Positions 5,897-9,441 of a stretch of DNA of 9,441 nucleotides are shown here, piece after piece. The notes under the pieces are model-generated. The model was given only the letters and a program-made list of their open reading frames with translations. It had not been told where the DNA came from and did no database searches. The position numbers and the translations under genes are program-made. Positions within the stretch are counted from its first letter, which is position 1. The number at the start of each line of letters is the position of its first letter. Origin of the DNA: Planctomycetota bacterium (GTDB lineage Bacteria > Planctomycetota > Phycisphaerae > Sedimentisphaerales > Anaerobacaceae); contig CP070830.1 in assembly GCA_020344865.1 (NCBI GenBank), positions 1,559,118 to 1,568,558 of the forward strand, read 5' to 3'.

Positions 5897-7135
5897 CTAT
5901 TTCTCATCGAGGATTTCCAGACACTTGAATTTCTTGCCCTCTAAAAACTCCAGCGAAGCCCCGCCGCCCGTTGATATATGACTTACGCGCTGTGCGAGAC
6001 CGAGTTTTTCTATCGCGCTGGCACTGTCACCTCCGCCGATTACGCTGAGGGCTCCTTTGTCCGTAGCGTCCGCAACAGCCATAGCAACCGCCTTCGTACC
6101 TTCGTCAAAGGGCGGTATCTCGAAGATGCCCATCGGGCCGTTCCAGACTATTGTTTTCGCGCCGTCAAGTTTTTCAGCAAAGAGCTTTTGGGTTTCCGGC
6201 CCGATATCCAGACCGCGCCACCCCGCTTCAACATTATACGCGGCAACTTTATTCTCGGTGCCCGCTTTGACTTCCCTGGCAACTACACAGTCGACCGGCA
6301 GGACTATTTCGCAGCCGGATTCCTCGGCGCGCTTGAGAATTTCGCCGGCTTTCTCAACGAAATCGTCTTCACACAGACTGTCGCCGATGCTGCGGCCCTG
6401 AGCCTTGAAGAATGTAAAGGCCATTGCGCCGCCTATAAGTATGCTGTCAACCTTATCAAGAAGATTCTCGATTACGCCTATCTTATCGGAGACCTTGGCC
6501 CCGCCTAATATCGCAACAAAGGGTTTTTCCGGCGCGCTTAGCGCTTCTCCGAGAAATTTCAGTTCCTTTTCAATCAGAAATCCAATAACTCGGGGCTTAC
6601 CCTTCATTACTTCAGGCACGGTATACATTGAGGCGTTGTCCCTGTGTGCAGTGCCGAAGGCATCGTCAACGTATATGTCCGCCAGCCCGGCAAGAGACTT
6701 GGCGAAATCGTCTTTGGCCTGGCGCAGTTGCGCATCTTCCTTTGCGGCTTTGTCCTTTATAGTCTCCTGCTTGTGAAAGCGGAGGTTCTCAAGCAGCATG
6801 CAATCGCCCGCTTTCAGCGCCGCCGCCTTGCTTGTGGGGTCATCACCGACACAGTCGTCGGCGAAAACAACATCTTTAGCCAGCAGCTCCGAGAGTCTTT
6901 GGGCTACGGGCGACAGAGACATCTTCTCATCCCTTTCGCCGGCAGGCCGACCAAGATGGCTCATTAGTATCAATGACCCGCCGCCGTCAAGCACGTGCTT
7001 TATCGTCGGAAGGGCCTTAACTATACGGTCGTCGCTGGTGATATTGCACCGCTCGTCCAGCGGTACATTAAAGTCGCATCGCATCAGGACTTTCTTGTCT
7101 TTTACGTTTATATCCGCGACCGTTTTTTTTGTCAT
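5897..7135 (-). CDS. pgk: Phosphoglycerate kinase
   Basis: Pgk transfers phosphate between 1,3-bisphosphoglycerate and ADP, the first ATP-forming step of glycolysis and reversible in gluconeogenesis. It is a cytoplasmic two-domain hinge enzyme. Signatures in order are MRCDFNVP (18-25), SHLGRP (59-64), ENLRFH (116-121), DDAFGTAHR (157-165), the nucleotide-side GGAKVSDKI (211-219), WNGPMGIFE (331-339), IGGGDS (366-371) and HISTGGGASLEFLEG (386-400). The 412 residues exceed the usual 390-400, mainly because of a charged stretch of about 12 extra residues after ENLRFH (roughly 122-143). The ATG at 7135 has AAGGAG six bases upstream, a strong site fitting high expression. It follows ndk by 43 bases and precedes rpe by 51. 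Its upstream substrate maker, gap, lies just one gene away. No fusion to triosephosphate isomerase is seen. Confidence 0.98.
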   Translation of the reverse strand: MTKKTVADINVKDKKVLMRCDFNVPLDERCNITSDDRIVKALPTIKHVLDGGGSLILMSHLGRPAGERDEKMSLSPVAQRLSELLAKDVVFADDCVGDDPTSKAAALKAGDCMLLENLRFHKQETIKDKAAKEDAQLRQAKDDFAKSLAGLADIYVDDAFGTAHRDNASMYTVPEVMKGKPRVIGFLIEKELKFLGEALSAPEKPFVAILGGAKVSDKIGVIENLLDKVDSILIGGAMAFTFFKAQGRSIGDSLCEDDFVEKAGEILKRAEESGCEIVLPVDCVVAREVKAGTENKVAAYNVEAGWRGLDIGPETQKLFAEKLDGAKTIVWNGPMGIFEIPPFDEGTKAVAMAVADATDKGALSVIGGGDSASAIEKLGLAQRVSHISTGGGASLEFLEGKKFKCLEILDEK

Positions 7136-7178
7136 ACCAAGCTCCTTCTTTTTTTAAAACGCGGACCGGTAGTTACTT

Positions 7179-7910
7179 TTAATTTTTATTGATAAGGTAT
7201 TTTGCCACCACAGCGTTTAATCTGTCTTTTACAGGTTCGTTGAGGGCACAGCTCTCGAGAATTTCCAGGTCGGTTTTCCAGACCACATCGCCGGGGGCGA
7301 GTAAAAACGCGCTATCAGGTTCGTATACATCATAAAGCTGTCCGTCCTTGTAATAATAATGAGTGGTGCATATTTCTGTCTCATACGCCCGCATAAGTGG
7401 AGGAAGGTCATGGGGCTCAAACCAGAGCTTAATTTCCCTTTCGGCGTCAGCTGTTGTCGCCGAAGCATGAATTAAGTTATCCATTCGATTATCGATAATA
7501 TTGCCTTTCGCATCCTTGACCGGCACAATTGTTCCGAGCGCCCTGATACAGCCGGGTCTCTCCTCTCTTGCCTGGTGTGGATTTGTCGGGCCTGCTACTG
7601 ACCTTATAGACTTTAGAACATCGGGGCCCTGATAGACAATCGCAATTACCCGGCGCTTCCATTTTTCCTGCTCAGGATAATGGGCCTTGCCCATAATGTG
7701 GTCTATCAGTAATTCATAAAACTTCTTTCCCTTGTGCTCGGCATAGTGCTCTTCCGCAAGGAACCTGGTGACATTGACGACCTTGGCGGCGGCAAAACGC
7801 GCTCCTGTGTGAACTTCTGATAACTGGGAAAAAATAAATCCCGTGATGGAATTCTTAAGGGCGTCCGGCTTGATGAGAACAAGCGACTGTTCAAGCTGTT
7901 TTTTGTTCAT
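7179..7910 (-). CDS. ndk: Nucleoside diphosphate kinase, extended variant
   Basis: Ndk moves the gamma-phosphate of ATP to other (d)NDPs through a phosphohistidine. The N-terminal part is clearly Ndk: LVLIKPDAL (10-18, Lys14), GPTNP (107-111), RPGCIRALG (118-126) and NLIHASATTADAEREI (145-160), where His148 is the expected active-site histidine and Glu159 its usual partner. Three points are unusual. The protein is 243 residues against about 140-150 for typical bacterial Ndk. A loop of about 11 residues is inserted between the CIR motif and the active-site segment. The HGSD motif reads HASA, so the conserved Gly and Asp are Ala. The extra C-terminal region (about 166-243) is rich in Tyr and acidic residues and I recognise no domain in it. 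The ATG at 7910 has AGGTGA six bases upstream. It sits between gap and pgk. NDP kinase activity is likely but less certain than the family call. Confidence 0.88.
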   Translation of the reverse strand: MNKKQLEQSLVLIKPDALKNSITGFIFSQLSEVHTGARFAAAKVVNVTRFLAEEHYAEHKGKKFYELLIDHIMGKAHYPEQEKWKRRVIAIVYQGPDVLKSIRSVAGPTNPHQAREERPGCIRALGTIVPVKDAKGNIIDNRMDNLIHASATTADAEREIKLWFEPHDLPPLMRAYETEICTTHYYYKDGQLYDVYEPDSAFLLAPGDVVWKTDLEILESCALNEPVKDRLNAVVAKYLINKN

Positions 7911-7981
7911 AAGCTGTCACCTGCTTATAAAACCTTTGCTATAGACGCCGTTTCGAGCGGGACTTCACAGGATATCAGAAA

Positions 7982-8007
7982 GGACCCGTCCGAACAAGGG
8001 CGGGTCC
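7982..8007 (-). terminator. Candidate hairpin terminator or attenuator after gap
   Basis: The minus strand carries a perfect 7-bp inverted repeat GGACCCG/CGGGTCC. The stem can extend by two further G-C pairs past one C-A mismatch, enclosing a 6-base loop. It begins 12 bases after the gap stop and is followed by TTTCTGATATC, only a short U-rich tail. It probably stops or stabilises the end of the gap mRNA, with readthrough into ndk possible, since no convincing ndk promoter is visible in the remaining 70 bases. Confidence 0.55.
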
Positions 8008-8018
8008 ACATCATTACT

Positions 8019-9032
8019 TTACATCTTCGCCAGTTTTTCCATAATATCAACGGTGCGGTTCGAATAGCCCCACTCGTTGTCATACCAGCTGACGACCTTG
8101 ACAGTTTTATCCTTTACCATTGTACACAGAGAATCGAAAACACTCGAAGCGGGGTCATTGACAATGTCGCTGCTGACTATCGGCTCATCACAATAAACCA
8201 GTACGCCCTTCATCGGTCCGTCCGCCGCCGCTTTCATAGCGGCGTTTACCTTCTCTACCGTAACGGGCTTTTTGACGTTGACGACCAGGTCAACAACGCT
8301 GCCTACCGGGACAGGCACGCGAATGGCGAAGCCGTCGAGCTTTCCATCGAGTTCGGGAACGACCTTGCCTATGGCTTTTGCGGCTCCGGTGGTGGTGGGG
8401 ATAATATTCATCGCGGCTGCGCGTGCGCGGCGAAGGTCCTTGTGTATCATGTCGGCGACCCTCTGGTCATTGGTGTAAGCGTGGATGGTGGTCATAACAC
8501 CCTGCTCGATACCGAATGCATCGTTAAGGACCTTGGCCACTGGCGCAAGGCAGTTGGTTGTACAGCTTGCGTTCGATACGCATTTTACGTCCTTGGTCAG
8601 CATATCATCGTTAACACCCAGAACGATTGTCGCTTCGATATCGTCTTTTGCCGGGACGGTCAGAACTACCCTGCTGGCTCCGGCCTTGAGGTGGTCGCCG
8701 TATCCGCCCTTGGGTGATTCCTTGGTACGGAATACGCCTGTCGATTCCACAACTATATCGACACCCATATCCTTCCACGGAAGCGCTGCAGGATTCTTCT
8801 CCGCCAGTACCTTGATAACCTTGCCGTTTATCACAAGGTTGCCGTCCTTGACCTGGACCGTGCCGGCCCATTTGCCCATCACCGTGTCGTATTTAAACAG
8901 ATGTGCCAGGCTCTTGGCATCGGAGAGGTCATTGACCGCCGCAACTTCAAGCTCGCCGCCTCTTTCCACAATGATTCTGGTAACGGCTCTGCCGATTCGG
9001 CCGAAACCGTTGATTCCCACCTTTGTTGCCAT
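8019..9032 (-). CDS. gap: Glyceraldehyde-3-phosphate dehydrogenase, type I
   Basis: GAPDH oxidatively phosphorylates glyceraldehyde 3-phosphate to 1,3-bisphosphoglycerate, the substrate of the nearby Pgk; it acts as a cytoplasmic tetramer. The 337 residues are standard. The Rossmann motif INGFGRIGR (7-15) starts the NAD domain, and Asp35 in VNDL predicts NAD rather than NADP. The catalytic SNASCTTNCLAP (153-164) gives Cys157, with His184 in HAYTNDQ. IIPTTTGAAKAIG (210-222), the RVPVP segment (Arg238) and SWYDNEWGYSNR near the C-terminus complete the family pattern. After TGVF (98-101) there are about four more residues than in typical bacterial sequences, giving a Gly-rich loop around 106-112. 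The ATG at 9032 has AAGGAG eight bases upstream. A strong promoter upstream and a hairpin downstream suggest its own, highly expressed transcript, possibly with partial readthrough into ndk. Confidence 0.98.
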   Translation of the reverse strand: MATKVGINGFGRIGRAVTRIIVERGGELEVAAVNDLSDAKSLAHLFKYDTVMGKWAGTVQVKDGNLVINGKVIKVLAEKNPAALPWKDMGVDIVVESTGVFRTKESPKGGYGDHLKAGASRVVLTVPAKDDIEATIVLGVNDDMLTKDVKCVSNASCTTNCLAPVAKVLNDAFGIEQGVMTTIHAYTNDQRVADMIHKDLRRARAAAMNIIPTTTGAAKAIGKVVPELDGKLDGFAIRVPVPVGSVVDLVVNVKKPVTVEKVNAAMKAAADGPMKGVLVYCDEPIVSSDIVNDPASSVFDSLCTMVKDKTVKVVSWYDNEWGYSNRTVDIMEKLAKM

Positions 9033-9105
9033 TTGTAAATCTCCTTTTTAATACTGTAAATGGGGTTTTAGACTAACCTAACCGTCTCAAACAAGCAAGA
9101 GAGCT

Positions 9106-9134
9106 ACTTTATTGATAACCTCCCCCATTGTCAA
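9106..9134 (-). promoter_or_regulatory. Sigma70-type promoter of gap
   Basis: A perfect -35 TTGACA (9134-9129) is followed after exactly 17 bases by TAAAGT (9111-9106; four of six match TATAAT). Transcription would start near 9100, giving a leader of about 67 bases that contains the AAGGAG ribosome site (9046-9041). It lies in the 124-base spacer between the beta-helix gene stop and gap. Both hexamers are overlapped or touched by short repeats, which could bind a regulator. Confidence 0.65.
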
Positions 9135-9135
9135 G

Positions 9136-9150
9136 AATTTATTGACGACA
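9136..9150 (-). repeat. Start of short inverted and direct repeats at the gap promoter
   Basis: On the minus strand, nested inverted repeats TTGTC/GACAA (outer arms, 9152-9148 and 9133-9129) and GTCAA/TTGAC (9146-9142 and 9134-9130) cover the -35 element. An 8-base direct repeat TCAATAAA occurs at 9145-9138 and again at 9115-9108, 30 bases apart, the second copy running into the -10. They may be an operator or simply AT-rich chance; the repeats are exact, their role is inferred. Confidence 0.35.
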
Positions 9151-9156
9151 ATTGCC

Positions 9157-9441
9157 TCAGCGGCCGCTGCCCGCCTTGCTTCTAGAAAACTCGTGGGCGC
9201 CGATGTCGAACCTGCCCCCGACTGGAATCTCTGTGCCGTAGTAATCGTGTTTGCCGGCTTTTATTGTAAAAAGCTTCGCTATATGTACACCATTATCAAT
9301 AAGAGGTGATGAACTCTGCAGCTTATAGGCCTCAAGACTTGCAAGCTGATGCACATCACCGATTGTCCCTCCGCCGCCCGGATTAACCAGCAGGGGGTCT
9401 GTTTCAAAACCCAGCTCTTCTCCATAGTGTATTTCCTGACC
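9157..9441 (-). CDS. C-terminal end of a putative secreted parallel beta-helix protein (partial)
   Basis: The frame is open from the window edge to a TGA at 9159-9157, giving 94 residues of a protein whose start lies outside the window. Reading from the edge, it shows DPLLVNPGGGG (visible residues 15-25), LEAYKLQSSSPLIDNG, then DYYGTEIPVGGRFDIGAHEF, ending in a short basic, Gly/Ser tail. The order 'DPLLVN', 'SSSPLID', 'G-x-IP' and 'DIGAHE' is the recurring ending of right-handed parallel beta-helix (pectate-lyase-like) proteins that are abundant and usually exported in Planctomycetota. A polysaccharide-binding or polysaccharide-degrading role is common in such proteins but cannot be read from this fragment. 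No catalytic motif, membrane segment or signal peptide falls in the visible part. It ends 23 bases before the gap -35, so gap has its own promoter. Confidence 0.7.
   Translation of the reverse strand, partial: GQEIHYGEELGFETDPLLVNPGGGGTIGDVHQLASLEAYKLQSSSPLIDNGVHIAKLFTIKAGKHDYYGTEIPVGGRFDIGAHEFSRSKAGSGR

Noticed and set aside
7911..7981. A promoter for ndk using TATAAG or TATAGC near the start
   Set aside because: Neither has a recognisable -35 at 16-18 bases, so I could not support a separate ndk promoter.
9158..9169. A perfect 12-base palindrome CAGCGGCCGCTG at the end of the beta-helix gene
   Set aside because: It lies in coding sequence up to and including part of the stop codon, can form only a 4-bp stem with a GGCC loop, and has no U-tract, so it is weak as a terminator and likely chance in GC-rich codons.
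9112..9309. A 65-codon plus-strand frame across the gap promoter and the beta-helix tail
   Set aside because: It crosses the promoter and runs antisense to the beta-helix coding end, with no homology visible.
1..9441. Search for a hidden novel system, mobile element, CRISPR array, tRNA or riboswitch
   Set aside because: Spacers total only a few hundred bases and none holds direct-repeat arrays, terminal inverted repeats, cloverleaf-like folds or known riboswitch cores that I can see. The window reads as conserved housekeeping sequence.

Overview
The window is about 9.4 kb of ordinary bacterial chromosome with every recognisable gene on the minus strand. It holds ten complete housekeeping genes and the 3' end of an eleventh. 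Base composition is near balanced by eye, genes are tightly packed, and no stretch over 130 bases lacks a gene. The best guess at origin is Planctomycetota (PVC group), possibly a Phycisphaerae-like lineage. This rests mainly on the partial gene at the right edge, whose C-terminal pattern of an 'SPLID' segment followed by 'DIGAHE' closes many secreted parallel beta-helix proteins of that phylum, and on the unusually long nucleoside diphosphate kinase. The assignment is an inference and could be wrong.

In the direction of transcription (high to low coordinates) the layout is as follows. (1) 9441-9157: the end of a putative secreted beta-helix protein. (2) 9134-8019: gap (glyceraldehyde-3-phosphate dehydrogenase), with a strong sigma70-type promoter, a strong Shine-Dalgarno sequence and a hairpin after its stop. 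(3) 7910-4254: ndk, pgk, rpe and accD, with spacers of 43-62 bases, probably one transcript. (4) 4211-13: hisC, hisB, ispF, cysS and ruvC, preceded by a candidate promoter with a perfect TATAAT. These five are very tight: hisC-hisB 10 bases, hisB/ispF a GTGA overlap, ispF-cysS 29 bases, cysS/ruvC an ATGA overlap.

The genes fall into two themes. gap, pgk and rpe serve lower glycolysis/gluconeogenesis and the pentose phosphate pathway; ndk spreads ATP phosphate to other nucleotides; accD commits acetyl-CoA to fatty acid synthesis. The second cluster mixes two histidine biosynthesis steps (HisC, HisB), one step of the MEP isoprenoid pathway (IspF), cysteine tRNA charging (CysS) and Holliday junction resolution (RuvC). 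Such mixed neighbourhoods look like growth-linked co-transcription rather than a single pathway.

I found no mobile element, CRISPR array, RNA gene, toxin-antitoxin or defence system, and nothing I would call a previously undescribed system. The points most worth a second look are the enlarged, motif-divergent Ndk, an Ala at a usually conserved Arg position of IspF, the repeat-rich gap promoter, the hairpin between gap and ndk, and the two stop/start overlaps that settle the ispF and ruvC starts.
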